Assembly (NCBI RefSeq): GCF_030546645.1
Contig: NZ_JAUOTO010000007.1
Span: 248,001-312,000 of the forward strand
Origin: Flavitalea plasmicola
GTDB taxonomy: Bacteria; Bacteroidota; Bacteroidia; Chitinophagales; Chitinophagaceae
Direction: 5' to 3'
DNA: 64,000 bases
Part shown: positions 9,214 to 17,717 of the stretch, piece after piece
How the letters are laid out: every line of letters starts with the position of its first letter
Position numbering within the stretch: position 1 is the stretch's first letter
Notes under the pieces: model-generated
Told to the model about the DNA's origin: nothing
Database searches by the model: none
What the model saw: only the letters and a program-made list of their open reading frames with translations
Position numbers and translations under genes: made by a program

Positions 9214-10379
9214 CTTCCAGGCTGTCGGCTAAATAATTTTAGATAATCCTTTTGCAGGGTCGACTGGGCGATCAGTTCCTGCACGAATGTAAACGTAGAC
9301 TGGCTCCATCTGTTGTATTCCTCCTGTCCAAATCCTGCGGCTTCTTCAATGGCCTGCCTGAACAGGTCCGGTTGATCCAGCGGCAGGTCCCATCCCGCAC
9401 GGGCTGCTGCCAGGTTCCGCCAGGGCGTCTGGTCGCTGATCAGCACGGGCCTTCCGAGGGAAAGGGACTCGAAGATGGCGTGTCCGAAATTCTCACCCAT
9501 GGTAGGCAGGACGAAGATATGATGCGCATTGGTAAGGACAGGTAGCTCCTGGTTGGGTATTTCGCCGGCATACGACACGGCGATATTACCCGGCAGCTGG
9601 TGGATCAGCTGATCGCATACTTCCCAATAGCTCTTATCCTCCAGGCTGCCGACAATGGTCAGCCGGACCCTGCCCCTCACATCTTTCAGTACTTTAAGCA
9701 GGAAATCCAGGTTCTTAATGGGATGGATCCGGCCAACAAAGATCATGGAAAGCTCGCCGGCCAGTTTTTCCACAGGCCGCAGCGTTTCCGGCGGCGCAGC
9801 AGGAAAATTGGAGATCAGGGACACCCTGGCCTTGCGGCCGAAATGCAGCTGCACATCCTGTAACTCGGTGGTGTCCGATGCATGAAAGGACAGCGGACGG
9901 TACAACCCGGTCCAGCGGAATAACTTCAGGAACACCTGTTTCTTCAACGGTTTGAACCGTAAGGCGCTTGCCCTTAACATTCCTCTCGGCGAAAGGACGA
10001 TATTGCCTTTCAGGCCGTGGAGCTGCGCTATCAGCAGGGGATAGATCGTGAAGGGCGTAGAGAACATGCTGTTGAGATAAATAAAATCAGGCTGCAGATC
10101 CTTCAGCTGTTGCTTTATATTTCCCCAGGTCAGCTTTGCGGGGGAGCAGTAATAGATCTGAACATGGGGATGAGCGGCACCCGACCAGACGTCAGTCCTG
10201 ATCCCCTCATAAGGGGCCGTAGAGCCCAGGTCCCTGTCGGTGGTAAAAACATAGAGCAGGTAATCTTCCCGCATATACCGGACAAAGTTCACACAGCTCC
10301 GGATCGGTCCGCCTGCTTTAAAGCCGGGCTCGTACCAATCCGCAAATACCAATATCTTTCTGCGCTGATCTATGTTCAT
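9210..10379 (-). CDS. glycosyltransferase family 4
   Basis: A 389-residue GT-B enzyme. The start has KILVFADWYEPGFKAGGPIRS, an acceptor-side motif common in Bacteroidota capsule transferases; the C-terminal half has FVGRIHPIKNLDFLL and EX7E within GENFGHAIFES near residue 300. ATGA-type overlaps join it to both neighbours. Acceptor and donor are not predictable from sequence. Confidence 0.9.
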   Translation of the reverse strand: MNIDQRRKILVFADWYEPGFKAGGPIRSCVNFVRYMREDYLLYVFTTDRDLGSTAPYEGIRTDVWSGAAHPHVQIYYCSPAKLTWGNIKQQLKDLQPDFIYLNSMFSTPFTIYPLLIAQLHGLKGNIVLSPRGMLRASALRFKPLKKQVFLKLFRWTGLYRPLSFHASDTTELQDVQLHFGRKARVSLISNFPAAPPETLRPVEKLAGELSMIFVGRIHPIKNLDFLLKVLKDVRGRVRLTIVGSLEDKSYWEVCDQLIHQLPGNIAVSYAGEIPNQELPVLTNAHHIFVLPTMGENFGHAIFESLSLGRPVLISDQTPWRNLAAARAGWDLPLDQPDLFRQAIEEAAGFGQEEYNRWSQSTFTFVQELIAQSTLQKDYLKLFSRQPGS

Positions 10380-10840
10380 GAATGGATGGCTCTTAAAAAT
10401 CTCGCCGGGTTACCGGCATAAATACCGGGAACATCGATGTCCCTGGTGACCACGGCGCCCGCACCGATGACGACATCGCTGCAGATGGTCACCGGCATGA
10501 TCGTGGCATTGGAGCCAATGGACACCCTGTCCCCTATAAAAGTGGGCTTCCACTTTTCCCTATCTCCCGCAGGTCCGCCCGTCGAAAAGGTATCGTTGAC
10601 GAACATCACGCCATGCCCGATAAAACAGGACTGTCCGATGGTGACGCCTTCACAGATGAAGCTATGGGATTGGATACGGCTCCGGCTGCCGATCCGGACG
10701 TTCGCCTGCACTTCCACAAACGGTCCGATGAACGCGTGGTCCTCTATCGTACAGCGATAAAGATTCACGGGCTCCACGATGGTGACATCTTCGCCAAACT
10801 GCACTTCCACGATGCCGATATGGAGGATCTTCGGTGTCAT
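10376..10840 (-). CDS. hexapeptide N-acetyltransferase, WbpD-like
   Basis: A 154-residue left-handed beta-helix protein built almost entirely of hexapeptide turns (VTIVEPVNLYRCTIEDHAFIG, then IQSHSFICEGVTIGQSCFIG). Length and repeat layout resemble WbpD/WlbB, which N-acetylate UDP-2-acetamido-3-amino-glucuronate. The gene sits directly behind a WbpB/WlbA-like dehydrogenase with a 4-nt overlap, the usual pairing of that pathway. The aminotransferase expected between these steps (WbpE) is absent in the window, so assignment to that exact reaction remains inference. Confidence 0.75.
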   Translation of the reverse strand: MTPKILHIGIVEVQFGEDVTIVEPVNLYRCTIEDHAFIGPFVEVQANVRIGSRSRIQSHSFICEGVTIGQSCFIGHGVMFVNDTFSTGGPAGDREKWKPTFIGDRVSIGSNATIMPVTICSDVVIGAGAVVTRDIDVPGIYAGNPARFLRAIHS

Positions 10841-11835
10841 TTTGCCGCCTGGTATATCTTTTCGATGATCTCTACTGTTTTTAAGCCTTCGCTACCTCCA
10901 AAGAGATTAGGCGCCCCGTTTGTCAGCACGTCGACGACATGGCCATACATCTTGTCATGATTGGACATGGATCCCTGGTAGTCGCCATAGGAATTTGCAG
11001 GATTACCTGCCGGAAGATCCACCCGCTCTTCTCCTTCGATAGACAGGTACTCCAGTGTATTGAGATATTGCCCGCCGATCTTTACGGTTCCTTTTTCGCC
11101 AACGATCACTAACGAGCCTTCCATATTCTTCCTGTGGCTGTTGATGGTGAAGTGAAGGGAAGCAAGCGCGCTGCTGTCAAAGCGCAACGAGGAGACCACC
11201 GTATCTTCGAAATCGACGCAACCCTGGTGTGAGAAATTATCAGAAAAGCCAACGGCTTCCCTCACATCTCCGATCAGCCAGTACAGCAGATCGACGAAAT
11301 GACTGAATTGTGTATATAAAATGCCGCCGTCCAGCTCGCGGGTGCCATGCCAGGAGTCCCGGTAATAGGCGCCTTCCCTGTTCCAGCAGCAGTTGACCTG
11401 TACGCTGTAAACGCGCCCCAGCCGCCCTTCGTCCAGCATTTTCTTCACAGCGACCACCGGTGGGTTGAACCTGTTCTGCTTTACAACGAAAAGGGTTTTA
11501 CCAGCCTTTTCGGCCGCCCCGATCATTTGCCGGCAGTCATTAGAGCTGAGGGCCATTGGCTTTTCACATAGTACGTGAAAGCCTGCCTCCAATGCCAGGA
11601 TAGTATGTGCCGCATGCAAACCATTAGGGGTACAGATGGCGACGACATTCAGGTCTTGTTCGGCATCCAGCAGGTCTTCAATCCGGGTATAATGACATGC
11701 ACCATACCTTTCCCCAATCCGGGCCGATCGTTCCTCCACCACATCGCATACGGCCTTCAGCCTGCCGAAAGCAGCAGCCTGCCGGGCATGCCGGCTGCCG
11801 ATGGCGCCGCATCCTATGACGGCGAAGTTCAGCAT
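10837..11835 (-). CDS. Gfo/Idh/MocA oxidoreductase, WbpB/WlbA-like
   Basis: About 332 residues. The N-terminal Rossmann fold has FAVIGCGAIGSRHARQ; CEKPMAL carries the catalytic Lys region; VVKQNRFNPPV, WNREGAYYRDSWHGT and DGGILYTQFSHFVD are hallmarks of UDP-GlcNAcA 3-dehydrogenases such as WbpB/WlbA. The start chosen is the internal ATG at 11835, which gives a 7-nt overlap with asnB and begins at the Rossmann strand; a longer frame to 11895 would add 20 residues without family similarity. Likely makes a 3-keto uronic acid nucleotide, with the hexapeptide acetyltransferase next door. Confidence 0.82.
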   Translation of the reverse strand: MLNFAVIGCGAIGSRHARQAAAFGRLKAVCDVVEERSARIGERYGACHYTRIEDLLDAEQDLNVVAICTPNGLHAAHTILALEAGFHVLCEKPMALSSNDCRQMIGAAEKAGKTLFVVKQNRFNPPVVAVKKMLDEGRLGRVYSVQVNCCWNREGAYYRDSWHGTRELDGGILYTQFSHFVDLLYWLIGDVREAVGFSDNFSHQGCVDFEDTVVSSLRFDSSALASLHFTINSHRKNMEGSLVIVGEKGTVKIGGQYLNTLEYLSIEGEERVDLPAGNPANSYGDYQGSMSNHDKMYGHVVDVLTNGAPNLFGGSEGLKTVEIIEKIYQAAK

Positions 11836-13691
11836 GAGACACCATTCTTTTCCAGCCAGTATTCCAACACGATGAACAGCCAAAGCTCGCTCCACCGGGT
11901 ACTTTTGTCTCCGGAAAGAAAACGCTTCCAGTACTGCAGGAGCTGATCGGCATCTATGAATGACCGTTCCGCCATATTGCGGATATGTTTGTCTCCAAAG
12001 GATCGCAGCTCATTCCGGAGCCAGGTGTCCCAGGGGAAGAGAAAGCCTTGTTTTTTACGATGGACGATCTCGTCCGGCAGCAGGGGATGGAGGGATTCTA
12101 CCAGCAGGCTCTTGGGGTACGTGGGTTTCTTCAGCTCGTCAGGTACGGCCAGGACAAATTCCACCAGGTCCTGGTCGAAAAATGGCTCCCGCACTTCCAG
12201 GGAGACCGCCATGCTCATCTGATCCGTATCCTTTAATAAGGTATGCTGGGTATAGCCCATGTATTCCGCTGCAGACACCTGGCTCAGCAGGGGCAGCTGC
12301 TGCAGCTCCTCTTTATGTGAAACAAGAAAGGTTGCAAGACTTGTCGGCGCTGTGAACGCCTCGTCGCGCGTCAGCCGGCGCATCAACTCCGGGGTAATTA
12401 TCTGCCGGAAGACCGGATATGCCTTGTCGATGCTACCGCTTTCCTGGCGCAGCAGCTGCTGCATCCGTTGTTTCCTCGAGCCGGCCGGCTGACCGATGGT
12501 CGCCAGGTTCCGGATAAAACGCGGCAGCTTCCACAGCCAGTCTTTCTGCCGCAGCTGCAGATATTGGGAAAAATATGGATAGCCGGCGAACAGCTCGTCC
12601 CCCCCTACGCCCGACAACGCCACCGTCATGCCTTTCTGCCGGATGACTTTGGAAACAACATAAGTATTGACCCCATCCCCGCTGGGTGTATCCATGGCAT
12701 CCAGCGCATGCTGTAGCTCGTCGAGGAAGCTTTCCGGCTTTAATAATATACGTGTATGATTCGTGTTGAATTTAGCGGCCACCATCTCCGCATAGGCGGA
12801 TTCATCAAATTCTTTTTCAGAAAAATAAATATTGAAGGTATTGGGTTTGTCATCCCCGGCTTCCGCCATCAGCCCTACCACCGCACTGGAGTCGATGCCG
12901 CCGGACAGAAAAGCGCCTACCGGCACATCGCTCACCAGCCTTCTCTTCACCGATTGCAGCATCAGCGCTCTTATCTTCTCCTGGACTTTTTTGCGGTTGC
13001 CGAAATCAAAATCCACGGGATTACCCGTCACTTTCCAGTAGACCCGGGTAGTTGTCCGGCCCTCTTTGATCCGCATCCAGCTGCCCGCTTCCAATTGCCG
13101 TATACCGGCGATCATCGAATGCGGGAAGGAGACGGATTGATAGCTGAAAAAATCGGCCATCGCCGCAGGGTCAGCTTTTCGTGGCACGGCGCCCGAAGCC
13201 AGTATGGCGCGCGTCTCGGATGCAAAAAGGAACTTTTCGCTATCGAGGAAATAATAAAAAGGCTTCACGCCCAGCCTGTCCCGGGCGACAAACATTTCCT
13301 TTTCCTGGTGATCCCAGATGGCAAAGGCAAACATGCCACGGAAATGCTGCAGACAGTCGGCCCCCCATTTGGCATACGCGGCGATCAGCACCTCCGTGTC
13401 CCCCGTGGTCCGGAAAGCGTATTCAGGAAGTTTCGCCCTTACTTCCTGGTAATTGTACATTTCCCCGTTGAAGACCATGGTATATCGCCCCGAATTGTCC
13501 GCGAAAGGCTGGTTCGCGGCAGTAGAGAGATCGATGATGGACAGACGCCGGTGACCAAGCCCCAGCTCATAACCATCGTAGAAGCCATCCGCATCGGGCC
13601 CCCTATGGGCCATGCCATCCGTCATCCGGCGGATGACAGCTTTGTCCACGGGCTTATTGGAAAAATACAAAACACCTGCAATGCCACACAT
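11829..13691 (-). CDS. asnB: asparagine synthase-type amidotransferase (glutamine-hydrolysing)
   Basis: A 620-residue two-domain protein. The glutaminase starts at Cys2 (MCGIAGVLYF) with the class II Ntn fold (MAHRGPDADGFY, LGHRRLSIIDLS). The synthetase half carries the pyrophosphatase loop SGGIDSSAV near residue 257 and LSGVGGDELFAGYPYF. In exopolysaccharide loci such proteins (WbpS type) amidate uronic acid carboxyls rather than aspartate. Its position directly before a WbpB-like uronic acid dehydrogenase supports that role here, though true asparagine synthesis cannot be excluded. A 12-nt gap separates it from the upstream GT4 gene. Confidence 0.88.
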   Translation of the reverse strand: MCGIAGVLYFSNKPVDKAVIRRMTDGMAHRGPDADGFYDGYELGLGHRRLSIIDLSTAANQPFADNSGRYTMVFNGEMYNYQEVRAKLPEYAFRTTGDTEVLIAAYAKWGADCLQHFRGMFAFAIWDHQEKEMFVARDRLGVKPFYYFLDSEKFLFASETRAILASGAVPRKADPAAMADFFSYQSVSFPHSMIAGIRQLEAGSWMRIKEGRTTTRVYWKVTGNPVDFDFGNRKKVQEKIRALMLQSVKRRLVSDVPVGAFLSGGIDSSAVVGLMAEAGDDKPNTFNIYFSEKEFDESAYAEMVAAKFNTNHTRILLKPESFLDELQHALDAMDTPSGDGVNTYVVSKVIRQKGMTVALSGVGGDELFAGYPYFSQYLQLRQKDWLWKLPRFIRNLATIGQPAGSRKQRMQQLLRQESGSIDKAYPVFRQIITPELMRRLTRDEAFTAPTSLATFLVSHKEELQQLPLLSQVSAAEYMGYTQHTLLKDTDQMSMAVSLEVREPFFDQDLVEFVLAVPDELKKPTYPKSLLVESLHPLLPDEIVHRKKQGFLFPWDTWLRNELRSFGDKHIRNMAERSFIDADQLLQYWKRFLSGDKSTRWSELWLFIVLEYWLEKNGVSC

Positions 13692-13703
13692 TATAAAAAA
13701 GTT

Positions 13704-14711
13704 TTAGACGGGTCCTGATTTACCTTCCTGCAAGGCGCGATAGCAGGCAAGGTATTGTTTCGAGATGCTAACGACATCAAAGCGTTCCGCATTGTGCAGC
13801 CCCGCAGCTACTATTTGATCCCTGCAGGCCGGGTCGCCGATGACTTTCAGCACGCCGGCCCTGATCGACTCCACCGAGAAAGGATCTACCAGGACAGCGC
13901 CTTCTCCCGCGACCTCTTTCATGGGACTCAGGTCACTGGTGATGACAGGCCTCCCCGTTTTCTGCGCTTCCACGATCGGCAGGCCAAAGCCTTCATAGAG
14001 GGAAGGGAAAAGGACCAGGTCGGCCGCGGCATATTCTTCCGCCATCTGCTCGTCTGTCAGGCGGCTGCCGGTACTGAACGCAATGCGATGCTGCTCCAGC
14101 AGCCCCAGCACCTCTGCGTTGATCTGTCCGATGATCCTCAGCCGGCATGGTATGCCTGCCAGGGCGGAGATCGTTCTTTCCAGGTTCTTATTGGGGGTGG
14201 TGCCTACGAATAATATGATGGGTTGATCTGCCCTGAAAGCCGTAGGCCGGTGGCAAATGCCTTCCCGGATAGGGTTGGGGATGACCCTGATCTTGTCCGG
14301 GCTGCAACCCGTATGCCGCACAATATCCTGTTTTGTCGCCTCCGAGATGGTGGTGATCAGCCGGCAATGCCGCACAGGCCAGTCCAGGAAGAGTTTCTTC
14401 AGCAGCCATTTCTTGAGCCCGCTGGCCTGGCGCATGAACACGCAATCGTGGATGGTCAGCAGGACCTTCCGGCTTGGAAAACCCAACGCGGCATAATGGA
14501 TATCGCCGGTGACATGGTAAATATCCATCCCCTTATCGCCGAAACCTTGCCATACAGTCCGGAAGTTCTTCAGGGAAAGGCCGCTGTCGGGCGCATAATA
14601 TTTTGCAATTTCCAGTCCCTGCCGCCGCAGCTCTTCTTCAATACTGAAAAAGACGCGCTCGATACTGAAAAAGATGGGGTTCGTCTTTCGGAAAAGAAAA
14701 GCAACTCTCAT
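13704..14711 (-). CDS. glycosyltransferase family 4
   Basis: A 335-residue GT-B enzyme with a short acceptor domain. DIYHVTGDIHY lies near residue 80, LFVGTTPNKNLERTI opens the donor domain, and EX7E lies in YEGFGLPIVEA around residue 245 with ITSDLSPMKEV following, the mannosyltransferase-like pattern of this subfamily. Overlaps the polymerase gene by 4 nt. It may use GDP-mannose, but this is only a resemblance. Confidence 0.9.
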   Translation of the reverse strand: MRVAFLFRKTNPIFFSIERVFFSIEEELRRQGLEIAKYYAPDSGLSLKNFRTVWQGFGDKGMDIYHVTGDIHYAALGFPSRKVLLTIHDCVFMRQASGLKKWLLKKLFLDWPVRHCRLITTISEATKQDIVRHTGCSPDKIRVIPNPIREGICHRPTAFRADQPIILFVGTTPNKNLERTISALAGIPCRLRIIGQINAEVLGLLEQHRIAFSTGSRLTDEQMAEEYAAADLVLFPSLYEGFGLPIVEAQKTGRPVITSDLSPMKEVAGEGAVLVDPFSVESIRAGVLKVIGDPACRDQIVAAGLHNAERFDVVSISKQYLACYRALQEGKSGPV

Positions 14712-16102
14712 AAGTTAAGACCCGTCACTTTTCTGAATACATAAATAAAGGCGATCATAAAAAATACCCCGGTTACCAGGGAGCTGAAGGTGGTCAGCAC
14801 ATCCGTTTCCACCACCACGGCATAAAAATACAGGAAGGGTATCCAGCACAGGATGGAAGGCTTCTTCTCGCTCCATTTGAGCAGGTAGGTCAGCAGGGCA
14901 TTGAAGAACAGCCCGTAAAAGAACATGAATATAATGCCGCCCGTCCGGCCAAAATTGGCATAGGCTTCGCCAATTGGTCCGATATTCATACTGTAGCCCA
15001 CCAGGTTATAGCCCCAGAATCTTTTCAGATTGTACTTCCCTCCTGATTCAGGTTTGTCGGGCCAAAAAACGCGGGGTATAAAAGCTGCTGCAATGGAGAC
15101 GCCGATGGTCTCACCATTGGCATAAGGGAAACGCCGGGGCACGCGGTCCATGGTTACCCCCACCAGCCAGCCCTGGTTCATACGTACCGCCGTAGCAAAT
15201 AATTTCTTTTTTTCGAACATCATGGACGGGGCCATTAACCGGTCTCCCATCACTTCGAGGAAATAGGACGCGCTGGCCCCTTGCTTCCAGGAATAAGCCC
15301 GGTAGACCGTTTTAACGTTCTGCATGAGGAATACGAAAAAAAAGGCCAAAAGGCAAATGGTCAGCTTAGTAAAGAAATGCATCTGTTTCAGGAACAGTGC
15401 GATCAATATGTAGAACAGCGCCATACTATACACCAGCTCCCCGAACAGGCCCGTCTTAATGGAAGCCAGAAGCGTTAGCCCTATCACCCCGCCCAGGATA
15501 AGCCCTTTCCGCTTGTTCTCCGAAAAGAAGATATAGAATACGCCGACAAATGACATGTGCTCCAGGAGATATATCACGCGGCCAATGGAAGCGGGCAAGA
15601 TATAGCGCAACACCCCGGAAACAAGACTGACCCCGATAAGGATATAGCCTATTTTATCTTTCCCCCTGAAAAAGCGCCGGACCCTTTCCTTATATTCTTC
15701 CGAATTAGCATTTATCTGCAATTTCGCCAGCCGCAGCTTGTATCCAATCGTCATAGCAAGCGTTCCGGGAAAAACAAAGGAAAAATAGTCCTCCGAAGTG
15801 ATGGGCATGTACTTGTAAAAGATCCGGGCCGTATAGTCGTCCTTCGTATAATTGTGATAAAAGATCACGGGCATCACCAGCCAGGTGAAGCTGGCCAGAA
15901 TGATGGCAATATCCAGCACCACCACCTTTCTGCCCAGATTGCCCAGAAAACTGAAAAGATTATATATCAGCAAGGCCACAGAAGCCCCTTCATAAAAGGT
16001 CAAATGGGTGGACATGCCGATATAGGCGGCAATAATGACGGCAGAAATTAAGTATAGAAAAAAATCTCTCAATGTTTCTTGGAATATTATTTCACCACGC
16101 AA
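14708..16102 (-). CDS. Wzy-like polysaccharide repeat-unit polymerase
   Basis: A 464-residue membrane protein with about 12 hydrophobic segments and a large periplasmic loop around residues 270-370 containing RVFWPDKPESGG and then GPIGEAYANFGRTGGI, a pattern seen in Wzy/EpsG-type polymerases. It would join undecaprenyl-linked repeat units on the periplasmic side. Overlaps the fucosyltransferase gene by 11 nt. A ligase of the WaaL class is the main alternative, since both families look alike; its presence beside an ABC exporter is unusual. Confidence 0.75.
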   Translation of the reverse strand: MRGEIIFQETLRDFFLYLISAVIIAAYIGMSTHLTFYEGASVALLIYNLFSFLGNLGRKVVVLDIAIILASFTWLVMPVIFYHNYTKDDYTARIFYKYMPITSEDYFSFVFPGTLAMTIGYKLRLAKLQINANSEEYKERVRRFFRGKDKIGYILIGVSLVSGVLRYILPASIGRVIYLLEHMSFVGVFYIFFSENKRKGLILGGVIGLTLLASIKTGLFGELVYSMALFYILIALFLKQMHFFTKLTICLLAFFFVFLMQNVKTVYRAYSWKQGASASYFLEVMGDRLMAPSMMFEKKKLFATAVRMNQGWLVGVTMDRVPRRFPYANGETIGVSIAAAFIPRVFWPDKPESGGKYNLKRFWGYNLVGYSMNIGPIGEAYANFGRTGGIIFMFFYGLFFNALLTYLLKWSEKKPSILCWIPFLYFYAVVVETDVLTTFSSLVTGVFFMIAFIYVFRKVTGLNL

Positions 16103-16970
16103 CAGTCAGCAGGCCCTCTCTGAGCCTTTGTACGGAAGCCGTGTCCCTGAAATCAACTTTACCTTCAAATATGTGTTCATTCACATCTGCAGGACGCAGT
16201 TCCCCCTGCCAGTCGCCTGCCGGCCGCACGATAGCCGCATCCGATAGAAAGGCGCCCCAATAGCTGAAAGTGCTGCTTTGAGAAAGAACGATCATCTTAC
16301 TCTTGCTCATCAACAGGATGTCCAGTATATCCGGCTTGTCCTCCGACATCACAACACCTGGCAACGAAAGCACGTCCTTTATTTCTTCAGGGGCCGCATC
16401 CGTAAAGATGGTGGCTGGCAGCTCCTTGCCGGCCACTTCCCTTGCCAGCAGGATGGCATTGATAAAAAAAGAATCAGGTGTGATAGGATTACCCAGTTTA
16501 AAATCCCCCCGCCGGATATGAAGGGCGATGACTGGCGCCTGGTAACGTTCCAGTTGCCCCCGCATGGTCGGATGCAATTGGTCGAAGATCGCCTTTTTCA
16601 CCAGGTCCCGGTGAGCCCGGAAAGGCCCGAAAAGGTCTTTGCCGGGAGATACCTGGTCGAATACATAGAGCGCATCGTTCTTGTTCGCATCAGCCATTTT
16701 CTCGACAGACGGCTCTACTATGATCTGCGCTTTCCTTTTCTGCCACCGGGTCTTTATTTTTTCTGCCAGGCTGCTCTCCCTGAAATATCCCCAATAAGTC
16801 CTTTTCTTTCTTTCCCAACGCAGCCAGGCGCCCCATTGGACCTTTCCCCACGAAGACGCCACCAGGGGCAGTTCATTGAGATGGGCGAAAAGATAGCCCC
16901 TGGTCCAGGTCAGCATCATGTTGCCAAGGCCCGTCCGGGGAAATTGAACATATACCTTGCCCTTCGCCAT
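16092..16970 (-). CDS. GT11-type (alpha-1,2-) fucosyltransferase
   Basis: A 292-residue cytosolic enzyme. The N-terminus has QFPRTGLGNMMLTWTRGYLFA, the small-loop motif of family 11, and HIRRGDF near residue 150 is the GDP-fucose binding motif shared by alpha-1,2 and alpha-1,6 fucosyltransferases. SQSSTFSYWGAFLS towards the C-terminus is the third family motif. Gmd and Fcl in the same locus provide GDP-fucose. It abuts the FkbM gene with no spacer. Linkage type is inferred from family only. Confidence 0.85.
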   Translation of the reverse strand: MAKGKVYVQFPRTGLGNMMLTWTRGYLFAHLNELPLVASSWGKVQWGAWLRWERKKRTYWGYFRESSLAEKIKTRWQKRKAQIIVEPSVEKMADANKNDALYVFDQVSPGKDLFGPFRAHRDLVKKAIFDQLHPTMRGQLERYQAPVIALHIRRGDFKLGNPITPDSFFINAILLAREVAGKELPATIFTDAAPEEIKDVLSLPGVVMSEDKPDILDILLMSKSKMIVLSQSSTFSYWGAFLSDAAIVRPAGDWQGELRPADVNEHIFEGKVDFRDTASVQRLREGLLTVAW

Positions 16971-17717
16971 TTAACCCCTATTTTTCAACGGTAAAAAGAT
17001 GGCATCGCACCAAAGCATAAATCGCTCGTTGTAATAAGGATCATAGATCCCTTCCAGGTAATAATCGAATTGTTTCAGATAGTTGGCGATATCATACAGC
17101 ATGGGTTGATCCTTGTACTGTGGTTTAAAATACGCTTCGGTATAGATGAGCCCGATCTTCTGCGCACGTAACATGGCTTCGCCCCCTTTCAAAATAGAGA
17201 GCTCTGTTCCCTGTGTATCCAGCTTCAGGACATCGATATGATCCAATCCCTTGTCCGCACAGTATTTGTCGAGGGTAAGGGTCCGCACTTTTTGGACCCC
17301 TACGTTTGCGCAGAGCTTATCCGAACTGGCGCCAATGGTGATCGACTCCAGCAGCGAGTTGGTGTCATTGTTGACATTGAGAAAGAAATCAGCTTCTCCT
17401 TCCTTCTCGGACAGGGCCAGCTCATGCAGATGGATCTTTTCCTTCTCCGGGTTTTGCAGCCAGAAAGCTTCCCGGAACGCCGTAAACGGCTCGAAAGCAT
17501 GGATGGTAGCCGAAGGGAACATTTCCCTGTATTGCCGGGTCACCAGTCCCCGGTTCGCACCCACATCAAATACGACGCGGGCTGTTTTTCCAAAGATCCC
17601 GGCCTGCGCCTGCATGGCGTCCCTGTTCACTGCGCTCTTCTCCAGTTTCTTTAAATAGCCAATGCCGTGGATCTCGGCGTGAAAGGGTCTCAGGAACTTA
17701 TTCAATAGGTTCTTCAT
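16971..17717 (-). CDS. FkbM-family methyltransferase
   Basis: A 248-residue SAM-dependent O-methyltransferase. Motif I is VVFDVGANRGLVTRQY near residue 50, followed by IHAFEPF, and TLDKYCADKGLDHIDVLKLDTQGTE is the FkbM core. The target is probably a sugar hydroxyl in the exopolysaccharide. It is one of three FkbM genes in or next to this locus. Overlap with the upstream GT4 gene is 4 nt. Confidence 0.9.
   Translation of the reverse strand: MKNLLNKFLRPFHAEIHGIGYLKKLEKSAVNRDAMQAQAGIFGKTARVVFDVGANRGLVTRQYREMFPSATIHAFEPFTAFREAFWLQNPEKEKIHLHELALSEKEGEADFFLNVNNDTNSLLESITIGASSDKLCANVGVQKVRTLTLDKYCADKGLDHIDVLKLDTQGTELSILKGGEAMLRAQKIGLIYTEAYFKPQYKDQPMLYDIANYLKQFDYYLEGIYDPYYNERFMLWCDAIFLPLKNRG

Noticed and set aside
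11836-11895. Longer start for the WbpB-like gene
   Set aside because: It would add 20 residues overlapping the asnB coding end and precede the Rossmann strand without family similarity.
12756-13718. Long plus-strand open frame of about 320 codons
   Set aside because: It lies antisense to the asparagine synthase gene, which has all family motifs. The frame has no recognisable domain and reflects codon bias of the real gene.
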